Positions 41,449-51,177 of a stretch of DNA of 64,000 nucleotides are shown in pieces. Under the pieces are notes generated by a model that was not told the origin of the DNA, searched no databases, and was given only the letters and a program-made list of their open reading frames with translations. Position 1 is the stretch's first letter, and every line of letters begins with the position of its first letter. A program made the translations under genes and the position numbers. The DNA lies in NCBI GenBank assembly GCA_046155505.1, contig JBJXFK010000002.1, forward strand, positions 1 through 64,000. Direction: 5' to 3'. The DNA comes from JBJXFK01 sp046155505 (GTDB taxonomy: Bacteria > Planctomycetota > Phycisphaerae > UBA1845 > Fen-1342).

Positions 41449-41688
41449 TCGGCCGCCGTCCAGATCCGCTGCCGTTGCGGTGAAAAAGAGCCGACGTCGC
41501 TCCGCGCTCGAATGTTAGACGACAAGGGCGCGTGCGGGGAACAACCCGCGCGAACCACGAGTTACCCCCACCGCCTTCCCCCCCATTTCCACATTTCCCC
41601 ATCCCCCGCCCAATTGATTCACAACCCCGTCGCTTCTATTCTGTCCGGTCTTGCCCCGGCTTCCGGGGCAAAGCGGATCGGGTGCGAC

Positions 41689-41880
41689 GTGAGCGAGATT
41701 TCTCCGCAGATTCTGGAACTGCTCGCATGCCCCCAACCGTCCTGTCGCGGAAAACTCGCGCTCGAAGCGTCCTCACTGGTGTGCGGCAAGTGTGGGCAAC
41801 GCTATCGCATCGAGCACGGATTTCCCGTGCTGATCCCTGAAGAATCCCAGCCGCCGGGCACGCCCGCCGGCCAGCAATAG
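41689..41880 (+). CDS. Trm112/YcaR-like zinc-binding protein
   Basis: 63 aa. ISPQILELLACPQPSCRGKL and SLVCGKCGQRYRIEHGFPVL show the family pattern: ELLACP, a second Cys, the C-x2-C pair and GxPxL-I-P. In bacteria these small proteins are thought to support methyltransferases or other enzymes. The GTG at 41689 gives the family length; no clear Shine-Dalgarno sequence is seen. The frame stays open far upstream but is not protein-like there. The phosphoesterase gene follows 18 bp later. Confidence 0.85.
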   Translation: MSEISPQILELLACPQPSCRGKLALEASSLVCGKCGQRYRIEHGFPVLIPEESQPPGTPAGQQ

Positions 41881-41898
41881 CGAGTCGTCGCGGCAAAG

Positions 41899-42705
41899 AT
41901 GTTCGCAATCATCTCCGACATTCATGGCAACCTTGAGGCGCTTCAGGCGGTGCTCGCCGACATCGAAGCGCGCAAGATTCGCGAAATCGTCTGCCTCGGC
42001 GACGTGATCGGCTATGGGCCGAACCCGCGCGAGTGCCTCGATCTCGTCATCGAAAAATGCCGCATCTGCATGATGGGCAACCACGATCACGCAGTACTCT
42101 TCGAGCCGGCGAATTTCAACAGTGCGGCGGAGAAGGCCGCGTATTGGACCCGCATTCAACTCGAGTCCGACACTGACCTCGCCAAACGCAATCGCCGCTG
42201 GGATTTTCTCGGCAAGCTGCCCGTGCGGCGGCGCGAGGGCGAGACGCTGTTCGTGCATGCATCGCCGCGGCGGCCGATCAACGAGTACATTTTCCCCGAA
42301 GACGTGTTCACCAATCCGCAGAAGGTGCTCAGCAATTTCGAACGGCTGGATGCGAAGGTGTGCTTTGTGGGGCACACGCATCAGCCGGGCGTGTTTCTCG
42401 ACGATCCCTATTTTGATCCGCCGCATGAGTTGCCGGATTCGCCCTATTACGAGTTGGACGACGAGCGATGCATCGTCAACGTCGGCTCGGTCGGCCAGCC
42501 GCGCGATCGCGACCCGCGGGCAAGCTATGTGCTGGTCTACGATGACGAAACCTCGCCGGCAAAAAACGGTACGCCGCGCGACTATGTGATCGACCAGATC
42601 GAATTCGTGCGGCTGGAGTATGACGTCGAGTCGACGGTGAAGAAAATTCTGGCCGAGCCGATGCTGGATGACATGCTGGGGTATCGGTTGTACGAGGGGC
42701 GGTAA
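41899..42705 (+). CDS. Metallophosphoesterase (calcineurin-like, YfcE/MJ0936-type)
   Basis: 268 aa. All metal-binding motifs are present: ISDIHGNLEA, GDVIGYGPNPREC, MMGNHDHAV, CFVGHTHQPGVF and NVGSVGQPRDRDPRASYV. A two-metal active site hydrolyses phosphodiesters or phosphomonoesters; the substrate is unknown. The spacing fits the bacterial single-domain group. It probably forms a short operon with the Trm112-like gene just upstream. Confidence 0.9.
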   Translation: MFAIISDIHGNLEALQAVLADIEARKIREIVCLGDVIGYGPNPRECLDLVIEKCRICMMGNHDHAVLFEPANFNSAAEKAAYWTRIQLESDTDLAKRNRRWDFLGKLPVRRREGETLFVHASPRRPINEYIFPEDVFTNPQKVLSNFERLDAKVCFVGHTHQPGVFLDDPYFDPPHELPDSPYYELDDERCIVNVGSVGQPRDRDPRASYVLVYDDETSPAKNGTPRDYVIDQIEFVRLEYDVESTVKKILAEPMLDDMLGYRLYEGR

Positions 42706-42789
42706 GCGGCGAAGGGGGCGAGGGGTCGAGGGGTCCAAGCGATCGATGGGCGGTAGAGATCGGACCTTCGTGTCCAACGCCGAGCGCCA

Positions 42790-42818
42790 GCGAGCCGAAC
42801 GCGACGCGCAAGCGAGTG
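42790..42818. repeat. Copy of the 29-bp repeat of 17821-17909, reverse orientation
   Basis: The sequence GCGAGCCGAACGCGACGCGC continues with AAGCGAGTG. It matches the reverse complement of the 17.8-kb repeat at 27 of 29 positions. It lies between the phosphoesterase gene and tRNA-Arg, in a tract with further AGCGCCAGCG units. Confidence 0.7.
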
Positions 42819-42942
42819 AACGAGAGCGCCAGCGCATCGCGCGACGAGTTCCTGCACGCGACACCATCCGCCGGCGCGGGATAACGAATCCGAGAGCGGC
42901 TGCCTCAGGGCCGCGACATGTGCGTCAAAATGAGAAAGTCAT

Positions 42943-43016
42943 CGCGCCCGGAGGGATTCGAACCCCCGACCGGCGGATTAGAAATCCGCTGCTCTTTCCA
43001 ACTGAGCTACGGGCGC
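42943..43016 (-). tRNA. tRNA-Arg (anticodon UCU)
   Basis: The reverse complement begins GCGCCCGTAGCTCAGTTGG and folds into a cloverleaf. The acceptor stem is GCGCCCG/CGGGCGC, the D-loop contains AGTTGGA, the anticodon arm is GCGGA-TTTCTAA-TCCGC (anticodon TCT, reading AGA), and the T-arm is CGGGG-GTTCGAAT-CCCTC-like. Discriminator base G, no encoded CCA. Confidence 0.95.
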
Positions 43017-43222
43017 AAACTGCCTGAAATCCAAGCGTTACCGAAATTGCGTGCCACGTCGGGCCAGCGAGCTACCCCCGGCTACTACCCCGATGATCGG
43101 GCGAGCGGCAGCGCTCATCACGCGCGCGATCGGTTCCGCTGCTCCACGCGTACGCACGCCAATTGTATCTACAAATACCGCATCCGCGACCCGATTTGCT
43201 CACTGCGAAGCGCACAATCACC

Positions 43223-43642
43223 CTACTCGTCTCCGCCCACCGACCGTCGTCCGCGTTTCACGTCGCCGCGTTGGCGCTTGTCGTTCACCCGACGGCGCTG
43301 CGAGCCGCGCGTCGGCCGGGTTGCGGTGCGGGTAGCTTCGACGTGCAGCGCCTCGCGGAGTAATTCGTGCAGCCGTTCCAGAGCCGCCTCGCGATTCACC
43401 AACTGCGATCTGTCGGAATCGGCGTTCACGCGGACGGTCGCGTCGCTGCCGATTCGCCGACCGAGCCGATTGCGAATCCGCGACTTCTCGAACGCGGTGA
43501 GCAGATCACACAACTCAAATGCGAACCGCAAGGTAACGCGCGAACTGACCTTGTTCACGTTCTGCCCGCCGGGACCACCGCTGCGGCTGAACTCGGCGGT
43601 CACCCAGGGGAGGAGCGTTTGAGGGTCGTCTGTCAGTGGCAT
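43223..43642 (-). CDS. ArfB/YaeJ-like peptidyl-tRNA hydrolase (GGQ ribosome-rescue factor)
   Basis: About 139 aa. The GGQ release-factor motif lies in EFSRSGGPGGQNVNKVSSRV, followed by TLRFAF, VRVNADSDRSQLVNREAALE and a strongly basic tail (GSQRRRVNDKRQRGDVKRGR). This layout (catalytic GGQ domain plus basic C-terminal tail that enters the mRNA channel) is that of ArfB, which rescues stalled ribosomes. There is no codon-recognition domain. The start is uncertain: ATG 43642 or ATG 43654. Confidence 0.88.
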   Translation of the reverse strand: MPLTDDPQTLLPWVTAEFSRSGGPGGQNVNKVSSRVTLRFAFELCDLLTAFEKSRIRNRLGRRIGSDATVRVNADSDRSQLVNREAALERLHELLREALHVEATRTATRPTRGSQRRRVNDKRQRGDVKRGRRSVGGDE

Positions 43643-43834
43643 AGGCGGAAACATTACGCCCACGCGGCCAAATGGCAACCCGCCGCCGACCAGCGCAGGC
43701 GAAAATTGCTCACGGAGCATATACCGACTATTTACCAAACATTTTCTTGCACACGCCGCAAAGCGCGGCTAGACTTGATCTAGCAGCAATACGAAACTGG
43801 CCAGCTCGTGAGTTGAGCCTGCTTCGCCGCCGGC

Positions 43835-43890
43835 TCGCTTCGTCGCTCTTTCGCTTCGTGGCTCCGTCGCTCCGTCGCTTGATCGCTATG
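43835..43890. repeat. Octamer tandem repeat directly upstream of the dGTPase-like gene
   Basis: Seven 8-mers: TCGCTTCG, TCGCTCTT, TCGCTTCG, TGGCTCCG, TCGCTCCG, TCGCTTGA, TCGCTATG. The tract ends 8 bp before ATG 43899, so it occupies the place of a ribosome-binding site. Confidence 0.75.
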
Positions 43891-43898
43891 GGTTTGAA

Positions 43899-44966
43899 AT
43901 GATCTTCGCCCGCGAACATCCCGACCCCCTCGCCGAGGTCGACGCACCGCTCGTCGTTGATCGCCAGCGCATCGTTCACGCCGCAGCGTTTCGCCGGCTG
44001 CAATACAAGGCCCAGGTGTTCATCGCCGCGAATGACGACCATTTTCGCACGCGGCTGACGCACACGCTGGAGGTCGCCAATCTCGCCCGGCGAATCGCGG
44101 CACTGATCGGCGCGAGCGCTGACCTGGCCGAGGTGGTCGCGCTCGCGCACGATTTGGGGCATCCGCCCTTCGGCCACGCCGGCGAGCGGGCGCTGTCGAG
44201 CTGCCTGTCCGATTACGGCGCATTTGAGCATAACGCGCAGTCGCTTCGTGTGGTCGAGTTTCTGGAACATCCGTATCCCGAGTTTCGCGGGCTGAATCTC
44301 ACGCGTGTCGTGCGCGAGTCGCTGGCCAAGCACGCGACGCCGTTCGATCATCCCGGTCACCACCCGCTTCAGGACGGCCTGCCCGCACCGATTGAGGGCC
44401 AGGTTGCCGACCTCGCCGATCGACTGGCCTATGCGTTGCATGATTTTCAGGATGGTCTGTATGCCGGGCTGATCACGCCGCTGGTGGTGTGTGACCTTGC
44501 GCTGCTGCGCGAGGTTGACTCGGCCGGTGCGTTCGGGTCGGGTGACGCGGCGACGTGTCGGGCGCATCTGCGACCTATCGTCGATCGCATGCAGCGGCGA
44601 TTGCTGGACGACATCGCGGTCGAGACGCTTCGCCGCATGCCCACGGATCGATCGGCGGCGAGCGCCGACGGTCGTCCGGTAGTACGGCTATCGACCGATG
44701 GGCAACATCTGCTGTCGCAACTCGAGGCGCTGCTGCGATCCGAGTTGTACTCGCATCCGCGCGTGCGCGACGCTGACCAGGATTGCGCGGCACAGCTTGA
44801 AGCGGTCTTCGGTGCTTATGTGAATCGCCCAAACGAAATGGGGCCGCGCTACGCGGCGCGAGCGGACCAAAGCGGCGTGCATCGCGTGGTCGCCGACTAT
44901 GTCGCGGGCATGACCGATCGATTCTGCCTGAGCGAGTACGCCCGGCTCTGTCGCGCAACGAGATGA
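43899..44966 (+). CDS. dGTPase-like HD-domain triphosphohydrolase
   Basis: 355 aa. HD-superfamily metal site: RLTHTLEVANLARRI, then ALAHDLGHPPFGHAGERALS (H..HD..). The start region DRQRIVHAAAFRRLQYKAQV and later LEGQVADLADRLAYALHD-like segments (EGQVADLADRLAYALHDFQD) match deoxyguanosinetriphosphate triphosphohydrolase-like proteins. These hydrolyse dNTPs to nucleoside and triphosphate and can limit phage replication. ATG 43899 has no Shine-Dalgarno sequence; an octamer repeat occupies that position. Confidence 0.9.
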   Translation: MIFAREHPDPLAEVDAPLVVDRQRIVHAAAFRRLQYKAQVFIAANDDHFRTRLTHTLEVANLARRIAALIGASADLAEVVALAHDLGHPPFGHAGERALSSCLSDYGAFEHNAQSLRVVEFLEHPYPEFRGLNLTRVVRESLAKHATPFDHPGHHPLQDGLPAPIEGQVADLADRLAYALHDFQDGLYAGLITPLVVCDLALLREVDSAGAFGSGDAATCRAHLRPIVDRMQRRLLDDIAVETLRRMPTDRSAASADGRPVVRLSTDGQHLLSQLEALLRSELYSHPRVRDADQDCAAQLEAVFGAYVNRPNEMGPRYAARADQSGVHRVVADYVAGMTDRFCLSEYARLCRATR

Positions 44967-44998
44967 AATCTGAAACGAGTTTGCGGCAGGCGAACGGC

Positions 44999-45023
44999 GA
45001 ACGCCCCGCACCGTGCGGCGTTC
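44999..45023. terminator. Hairpin between convergent dgt-like and tagF genes
   Basis: GAACG..CCGCA-CCG-TGCGGCGTTC forms a 10-bp stem with a 2-nt bulge. It lies between two convergent 3' ends (44966 and 45092). No U-tract on either side. Confidence 0.45.
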
Positions 45024-45091
45024 GGCGTTCCGCGATGTGCTCGGCGCACAATTTCGGCTGATCGTTTGCGAGCGTGCGCGGACGCGCCGGC

Positions 45092-46060
45092 TCACACCGT
45101 GCTTGCAGGAGCGGCGAGCACCGGCGGCGACTTCAAAAACTCAAGCAGCGAACCGCTCGGCGCGCCGCCTGCTTGTCCGTTGTACGAAATGCGCTCGACA
45201 TAGCTGTACGCCGCGTCGTCTGTCGTTAGCAACTGAAAATCGTCCGGCACCAGATCGCGCACGATCAGGTGGATATCCGGCGAGCCGCTGTCGAGCGACG
45301 GTGCGATCACGCTCGGCGTTCGGCTGACTTTCGTGAGCGCCGGCGATGCCCAATCGAGCCACAGCGACGCCTGAGCCGCGACCGGAAAACCAACCGCCAG
45401 CGGGAACGACATTGCGACGTCGCCGATCGAGTCGGGATGTCCGCGAAACCACTCGCTCTTGGTCGCCGCCGCGGTGAACCAGCCGTGCCGGTCGCCGGGT
45501 GCGTTGTGAACCCACGAGCGCAGCCACGCACCCGCGTCGATCGCGCGGGCCGCGTCGACGTTGCCGCGCGCCCGGTCGGCGATGTCCGTGGGTTTCGTCG
45601 GCAGCGTGCGTTTGTTGAACAGTTTGTAAAAATCGCCGCCGCCGCCGAGCGATCGCAACTCGACATAGTATCGATCGAACTGCGTGCAGAGTGTCGTCGC
45701 CGCAGCCCACTGCTCGGCGGGCGTCGCGCCGAACGAATCGGGCGTTCCGATCACAAAAAAGCAAAACGGGAACATGCGTCCCAAACTGTCACGGCTATCC
45801 CAGATGCTGGCGATCGCGATTTCTTTGGTTCCCGGAATGCGCAGCATTGCTCGCAGCGAACGCACGCTTCCCGCCGGGCCCTTTGAAGGCGATTTCGCCC
45901 AGGCGAGCCGCCCAGCATCGAGCCACTGCGAAAACGCGGTCGCCGCGCCTGGGGAGATTTCGAGTCGACGATACTCGGCGTAGTACGGCAGCTTGCCGTA
46001 TGCGCGGAGCAACGCTTCGCCCTTGGTCTCGCCGCCGAACAGTTTGTCGAGAATTCCCAT
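45092..46060 (-). CDS. tagF: T6SS-associated protein TagF (ImpM-like)
   Basis: 322 aa. The N-terminal TagF domain shows YGKLPYYAEYRRLEISPGAA, the conserved start of ImpM/SciT proteins (a K-x-P-x-x-x-(D/E)(Y/F) pattern), and later GRMFPFCFFVI. In Pseudomonas TagF is a post-translational repressor of type VI secretion. The C-terminal ~150 residues vary between systems. It is the last gene of the leftward tss module, 157 bp after tssM; the gap could hold its own signals. ATG 46060. Confidence 0.85.
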   Translation of the reverse strand: MGILDKLFGGETKGEALLRAYGKLPYYAEYRRLEISPGAATAFSQWLDAGRLAWAKSPSKGPAGSVRSLRAMLRIPGTKEIAIASIWDSRDSLGRMFPFCFFVIGTPDSFGATPAEQWAAATTLCTQFDRYYVELRSLGGGGDFYKLFNKRTLPTKPTDIADRARGNVDAARAIDAGAWLRSWVHNAPGDRHGWFTAAATKSEWFRGHPDSIGDVAMSFPLAVGFPVAAQASLWLDWASPALTKVSRTPSVIAPSLDSGSPDIHLIVRDLVPDDFQLLTTDDAAYSYVERISYNGQAGGAPSGSLLEFLKSPPVLAAPASTV

Positions 46061-46217
46061 GTGCGGACCTGTTGCTCCGCCGCGCCGGGTTGCGACATCC
46101 GAGCGGAAGTCGCGAATTTCCCGCGAGGCAACACAATCATCAGCGCCCAGGCTGGTCGGCGACTAGCCGCTTTCGAAACGCATTCCGTGGCGAGTGGCCC
46201 TCTATCATGCCGTGCGA

Positions 46218-49200
46218 TCAGTTGAGCTTCAAGTATTTTGTTGCCGACTCCATCCGCGGAATCGACGCCGGCGCGGCCAGCGGCGGTATCGGACCTGGAT
46301 ATGGCCGAGCCTCGGTTCCGAGCTGGATGCCCATGCTGAATCCGACCGGCGTCGCGCCACCTACGTGGATCGCAATCGGAATGCTCCAACGCGACTTGAA
46401 TCCGGCAAGAAGTCCATTTTCATGCGCATCTACAAGCATGAGCAGCGACCACGCGCCAGACGGCAGTTTCCAAGACTCGTTTGTCGACGCCGACTCTTTG
46501 AGGTTCGCAAGCGCCTTGGGGCTTCGGTCTGCAACACCGAATTCGAGCACGCCGTAATCCACACCTGAGAACAAATCGAGCCTATATGTCTCCGCGGCTG
46601 ACTTGTCGCCGAAAGCACCTGCCACATCGCTCGTGCTAAGGTTCTTTTTCGAACTGCCTGGTGCCGAGTCCAACTTGATCGAGTCGATTTGCACGCGACT
46701 CTCAGTTGCCAGCGGTAGCCTCGCGGTTACAAAATCGTAGAGCCCGCCAGCCGCTTCCGCTTCGCCGGCCTTCGAGGAAAAAACAATCGCGACTTGCACC
46801 AAGTCTGGCTTGCGATCCTTTGTCATGTCGCCAGGTTTCTCGAAAAGAAAGCGTCGCCACTGGGATGCCGCAAACGTGGTTTGATCGAGCGGCTCGCCGC
46901 CGGGCGCGTCATCCGACGATTTTCCCGACGCGACCCAAAGCGGATGGAAACGTTCGCGCACGAGGGCAATCTCGCGAATGAGCTTCAGAGTTGCATCCGG
47001 CTCGGCGACCGTCGTCTTGCTGAGCTTCTCCAGTCGAGTCGCCGGTTCGTTACTCTCGAGAGCAACAAAAGGATACTTGCCGGAGACATCGCCCAACAGC
47101 GCGGCGATGCGCGATTCGACGCGATGTCGCAGCAGTACCTGTCCCTGCTCGGCGATGTCGAGCAGGGCCGCGATGGTCGCGCTGCTCGGGCCGGCGTGTG
47201 CGTCTTTGATGCGCTTGCGCAACTTCGCGAGATCGGGAAGCGATACGTTCGGGCCGAGCAGGTCGGTCAGCTCGCCCAACTCGTTGACCGACGCGGCGTA
47301 TTCGTCCCACGCGCCTACAACATCGTTCACAATCGAATCGGCCGACTTGTTGTCTTCAATTTTCTTCTCGAAGACGCTGAAAACGCTGTTGGAAACGCGG
47401 TCGTCTGCGCGCTCGAGAATCGTGTAAATCGGATCGTCGATCGGGTCTTTGTCCTTGCTGAGCGGCCATTGCGGCACTGCGGCTTGCTGGAACATCTCGG
47501 TCAGCCGTTCGCGAACGCTTCGCGAGACATTTGCCTGCTTCAGCCGATCGGCAAACTGCGGCCAGTCGAGCTCGCCCTTGCCGAGCGAGTCCAAAAGCTT
47601 CAACACCGCCTCGTCAAGCGATAGCGCGCCGCGCTGATTGAGCAGCGCCCAGTCTTTGAGATAGCTAACCGCATACTCGCTCGCCGCGGCATCTACCTTT
47701 GCCAGCAACTCGGCGCTTCGATCCTTGAATCGCGGCGAAGTCAGCACGATGCGCAGCCGCTGATGCTCGCGCAGTGTGTTGCACAAGAAGTCGCGCGTGT
47801 GATAGCGCGTCAGCACGCTATCACGACCGCGGGCACCGCCGAGCGTGGCTGCTGTCGGGTCGGTCGGAGTCTCCGCCGGTTGCGACTCGGCACCGCCGCC
47901 TCCGCCGCGACGACGCCGCGTTTCTTCGGGCTTCGCTTCAGGTTGATCAGGTTTTGCCGCCGCACGCTCTCCGGCCGGTTTCGAGTATTGATTCCAGCGG
48001 AACTTCATGTCCGTCGGCGCGTCATAGTCCTTCATCAATCGGCCAAGGCCGGCATAGCGCAGGAATCCGTCGCTGTCGGGAACCCTCGCTTCGCTCACCG
48101 ACTTTTCCGCCACGACCGCCATTTGGCCCAGCAGCCGCGACTCGCGCCCCTGCCGATAGCTGACCGTCACGCGCTGCGCCAGATCGAACAGCCGTACGGG
48201 TTGCCAGAATGCCTCTTCGGGCAGGGTCGATGTCTCGACGATTTTCGTCGGCGATGGATCCTTTCGCTCTTTGGTTGCCTCGTTGATCCAAGTATCCAGC
48301 AAGCCGCCGGTCGCGACTGCGCCGGCCGCCGCGGCAGGATCGCTGCCGCCGAGCGCTTCGTCCCACGTCGCAAAATCGGCCAGAATCGCGCTCAGATCGC
48401 CCTGATTTGATCGCGTGCGAACGTCCTTCAAATACTCGATGACGACGTTCTTCTTGCCGAATGCGTCGTCGGCGATCTTCAGCGTGCCCTTCCGAGCGTC
48501 GCCCACCGCGATCGGCTCTTCACGCAGCAGGCCGCTGCGCAGAAACTCATCGACCGGATCAACCGCCGGGCCGCTCGTCGTCGGTGCGGCACCCGTTGAA
48601 GCATCGCCGCCGAGAATCTGTGCACGAATCTTGCGTGTGCCGTCCAGCAGCGTCTTGGCCAGCGTCGCCCGCGCTGCACCGATCGCCGCGTAGACAACCG
48701 CGCGATCGCCCTTCGATTCGTCCACCTTGTCCTCGCCCGCGGCCAGCGACTTGCCGATCGTGGCGAGCTCGTCTTCCCACTTCTTGCGGGCCAGTGATTC
48801 GAGTTCACCGAATCGCAACAGCTTGCCGCCGCGCTCGGGGAACTTGGCCCCGCTCGCCTTCAAAAATTGCCGCAGCTCGACCATCGCTTCGAGAATCGAA
48901 CCCGTCTGCGCGTCCGGCTTTTCCTCGGCCAGCTTGTCGACGCCCTCGGTCAGCTTGTTGATTTTCGCCGACGCCTCGTCCGGCGATTCGTTGAACGTCT
49001 TGGCCGTCTCTAATAGCTGCGCGTAGCGCGTTCGCAGCGATTCAAATCGGGCCGCGAGCTCCGACCACAATTGAAAATCGAACGCCGTCACCTCGGCCGC
49101 AGTCTTCCACGACTCGCCGACGCGTGCGATACCCTGCGTCAGCACGTCCTGTGCAACCTTGCCGCCGCGGTTGAAGCCGTTCTTGCCCGCGAACACGTCG

Positions 49201-51146
49201 CGCGGGAACGCGGCGATCGGCTGCGTGCTTGCGAGCGTCTCCATCGCCAGCGCAAATTGCTTGCGCACCTCGTCGGCGTCCGCAGGATTGAGCACATCGA
49301 CCAGCTTGAGCATGTCGGCAAATTCGGTCGATCGCTGGGCCGCGTCGGTCGCCGACAGTGCCGCATCGGGCTTGTTGCCTGCCGATTGCCCGAACCAACT
49401 GGCGTACGCCCGCAGCGCGGCGATCTGCTGCACGCGCTTGGCCGAATCGCTGGGGACCGGCTCGATCAGTTTCTTCTCGACATGTGAGAGCAGGGGTCGC
49501 CCGATCTCGTCAATCACGAATCTCGCATGAATCTGTCGCAAGCTGTCGCGCGGCGTCGCGACGTTCGCACCAATCCAGAGCATCTTGGCGAACAAGCGCG
49601 TCTGGAATTTGTCATACCCGATGATCTGCGCTTCGAGCGCCTTGGCCGATTCAATATTGGTACGCAGTTTGGCGTCGTCGATCGTCTGCGACGGCGCATC
49701 GTCGACGGCGAGGGTCTTCACCGCGAGTTCGGCCCGCTCCCTGGGTTTGTCGATGAGCGTCGCCGAATTCCACAGACCGACGCCGAAGAAAATCGCCGCC
49801 AGCGAGCCGATGCCGATCGATCCGCCGAACACCATACGGCGCATCTTCTTGTTCATCGATGCGTGCTTGGCCGAGCGGAACACCAGCCCTTGCTCAGGGA
49901 AAACCTTCTTGCTGTAGAAATCGAACAGGAAGAACGGCATCGACTGTGCTTTGCGCTCTTCAAATTGCCGCTGCGACGCCGCCCCGTGGCGGAACAGGCG
50001 CGAGATCGTGCCGCCCTCCTGCACCGAAGAGGAGAAGTAAAATCCGCGGAAAAACGGCGGCTCGATGAGCGGGCTCTTCTGAAAAATCGTCGCGACGTAT
50101 TCGCCCAGCGATTCGCGGATGTCGCGCAGCGCCTCGGGGAATGCGGCGATCATGCCCAACTCGCGGTCGGTCGCCTTGCGGTTCAAGTACTTCATCGACC
50201 ACTGGCGCAAGCGCAGCCGCAAGACGTCGAACGCCTCGAAAAATTCTTTCGGATCGAACGGCGACTGAAACTCGCCCGGTCGCGACCAGCCGACCATTTG
50301 TCGACGCTCGTTCAGATTGGGGCGAATCTCTTCGACGAATTCCGTGAACCCCGGAATCATGTCGGTCTTGGAGATCAGCAAAAACACGGGAAAGCGAATG
50401 CCCAGCCCGCTCTGAATCTGTCGCAGCCGCTCGCGCAGGATCGATGCATTTCGTGAGCGATCGTCCGCCGTCTCGGTCAGCAGTTTGTTCGCCGGAATGA
50501 CAACCACGATGCCGTTGATCGGGCAGCGCGGCCGGTTGTTACGCAGCAGCTTGAGAAAAATTTCCCACTCGGCCTTGTCGGTCGCGCCCTCTTCCTGAAA
50601 GGTCAGCCGCCCCGCCGTGTCGAGCAGCACCGCGTCGTCGGCGAAGATCCAGTCGTAGTTTCGCGTTCCGCCGAAGCCCTCGATTGCCTCGCGCCCGAGC
50701 GGAAAATTGATGCCCGAGTTCAGCAGGCTCTGCGTTTTGCCGCAGCCCGGCTCGCCGATCACGACGAACCACGGCAGCTTGTAAACCGACAAACCCGCGT
50801 CGCGCAGCTTGCCGAGCTTCTCGACGAATTTTTCTCGATAGATGCGGTTCTGCTCGGCCACGTCGCCCGCGGTCGGGCCGCTCGTGCTGCGCAGCGCTCC
50901 TTCGAGCGTCGAAGATTGTTTCGACGCACGCATCCGCCGCAGGAAGAACAAGATCCCGAAAATGAGCAGCGCAATGCCGACCACCACGCCGATGATGATC
51001 CAGTGCGTCGTCGTAAACGCCTTGACGTACTTGAGCACACCGAAGACGAGTGCCGACGCCGAGCCGATGCCCAGGATAAGCATCAGCCCCTTGACCCACG
51101 GGGGCAATCCGCCGAGAGACTTCAGAAATAGAGTGATCGGATCCAT
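46218..51146 (-). CDS. tssM: Type VI secretion inner-membrane protein TssM (IcmF)
   Basis: 1642 aa, larger than most TssM (about 1100-1300). Two N-terminal membrane helices (about 18-38 and 47-70) flank a short loop. A cytoplasmic NTPase domain has Walker A GEPGCGKTQS (K137), DAVLLDTAGRL as the G3/Walker-B-like region and LISKTD as the G4-like motif. A third helix (about 436-458) leads to the periplasmic part, with the TssM C-terminal beta domain near 1450-1640. The extra length is mostly a helical periplasmic region plus an Arg/Gly/Glu-rich insert (ETRRRRGGGGGAE, about residue 1080). It builds the envelope-spanning complex with TssL and TssJ. Confidence 0.93.
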   Translation of the reverse strand: MDPITLFLKSLGGLPPWVKGLMLILGIGSASALVFGVLKYVKAFTTTHWIIIGVVVGIALLIFGILFFLRRMRASKQSSTLEGALRSTSGPTAGDVAEQNRIYREKFVEKLGKLRDAGLSVYKLPWFVVIGEPGCGKTQSLLNSGINFPLGREAIEGFGGTRNYDWIFADDAVLLDTAGRLTFQEEGATDKAEWEIFLKLLRNNRPRCPINGIVVVIPANKLLTETADDRSRNASILRERLRQIQSGLGIRFPVFLLISKTDMIPGFTEFVEEIRPNLNERRQMVGWSRPGEFQSPFDPKEFFEAFDVLRLRLRQWSMKYLNRKATDRELGMIAAFPEALRDIRESLGEYVATIFQKSPLIEPPFFRGFYFSSSVQEGGTISRLFRHGAASQRQFEERKAQSMPFFLFDFYSKKVFPEQGLVFRSAKHASMNKKMRRMVFGGSIGIGSLAAIFFGVGLWNSATLIDKPRERAELAVKTLAVDDAPSQTIDDAKLRTNIESAKALEAQIIGYDKFQTRLFAKMLWIGANVATPRDSLRQIHARFVIDEIGRPLLSHVEKKLIEPVPSDSAKRVQQIAALRAYASWFGQSAGNKPDAALSATDAAQRSTEFADMLKLVDVLNPADADEVRKQFALAMETLASTQPIAAFPRDVFAGKNGFNRGGKVAQDVLTQGIARVGESWKTAAEVTAFDFQLWSELAARFESLRTRYAQLLETAKTFNESPDEASAKINKLTEGVDKLAEEKPDAQTGSILEAMVELRQFLKASGAKFPERGGKLLRFGELESLARKKWEDELATIGKSLAAGEDKVDESKGDRAVVYAAIGAARATLAKTLLDGTRKIRAQILGGDASTGAAPTTSGPAVDPVDEFLRSGLLREEPIAVGDARKGTLKIADDAFGKKNVVIEYLKDVRTRSNQGDLSAILADFATWDEALGGSDPAAAAGAVATGGLLDTWINEATKERKDPSPTKIVETSTLPEEAFWQPVRLFDLAQRVTVSYRQGRESRLLGQMAVVAEKSVSEARVPDSDGFLRYAGLGRLMKDYDAPTDMKFRWNQYSKPAGERAAAKPDQPEAKPEETRRRRGGGGGAESQPAETPTDPTAATLGGARGRDSVLTRYHTRDFLCNTLREHQRLRIVLTSPRFKDRSAELLAKVDAAASEYAVSYLKDWALLNQRGALSLDEAVLKLLDSLGKGELDWPQFADRLKQANVSRSVRERLTEMFQQAAVPQWPLSKDKDPIDDPIYTILERADDRVSNSVFSVFEKKIEDNKSADSIVNDVVGAWDEYAASVNELGELTDLLGPNVSLPDLAKLRKRIKDAHAGPSSATIAALLDIAEQGQVLLRHRVESRIAALLGDVSGKYPFVALESNEPATRLEKLSKTTVAEPDATLKLIREIALVRERFHPLWVASGKSSDDAPGGEPLDQTTFAASQWRRFLFEKPGDMTKDRKPDLVQVAIVFSSKAGEAEAAGGLYDFVTARLPLATESRVQIDSIKLDSAPGSSKKNLSTSDVAGAFGDKSAAETYRLDLFSGVDYGVLEFGVADRSPKALANLKESASTNESWKLPSGAWSLLMLVDAHENGLLAGFKSRWSIPIAIHVGGATPVGFSMGIQLGTEARPYPGPIPPLAAPASIPRMESATKYLKLN

Positions 51147-51177
51147 CGCTCGAGAACTCCTCAGCGAGTACTTTCAA

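Noticed and set aside
41128..41688. N-terminal extension of the Trm112-like frame
   Set aside because: Low-complexity sequence antisense to the hypothetical gene 40918-41448; the family-length protein starts at 41689.
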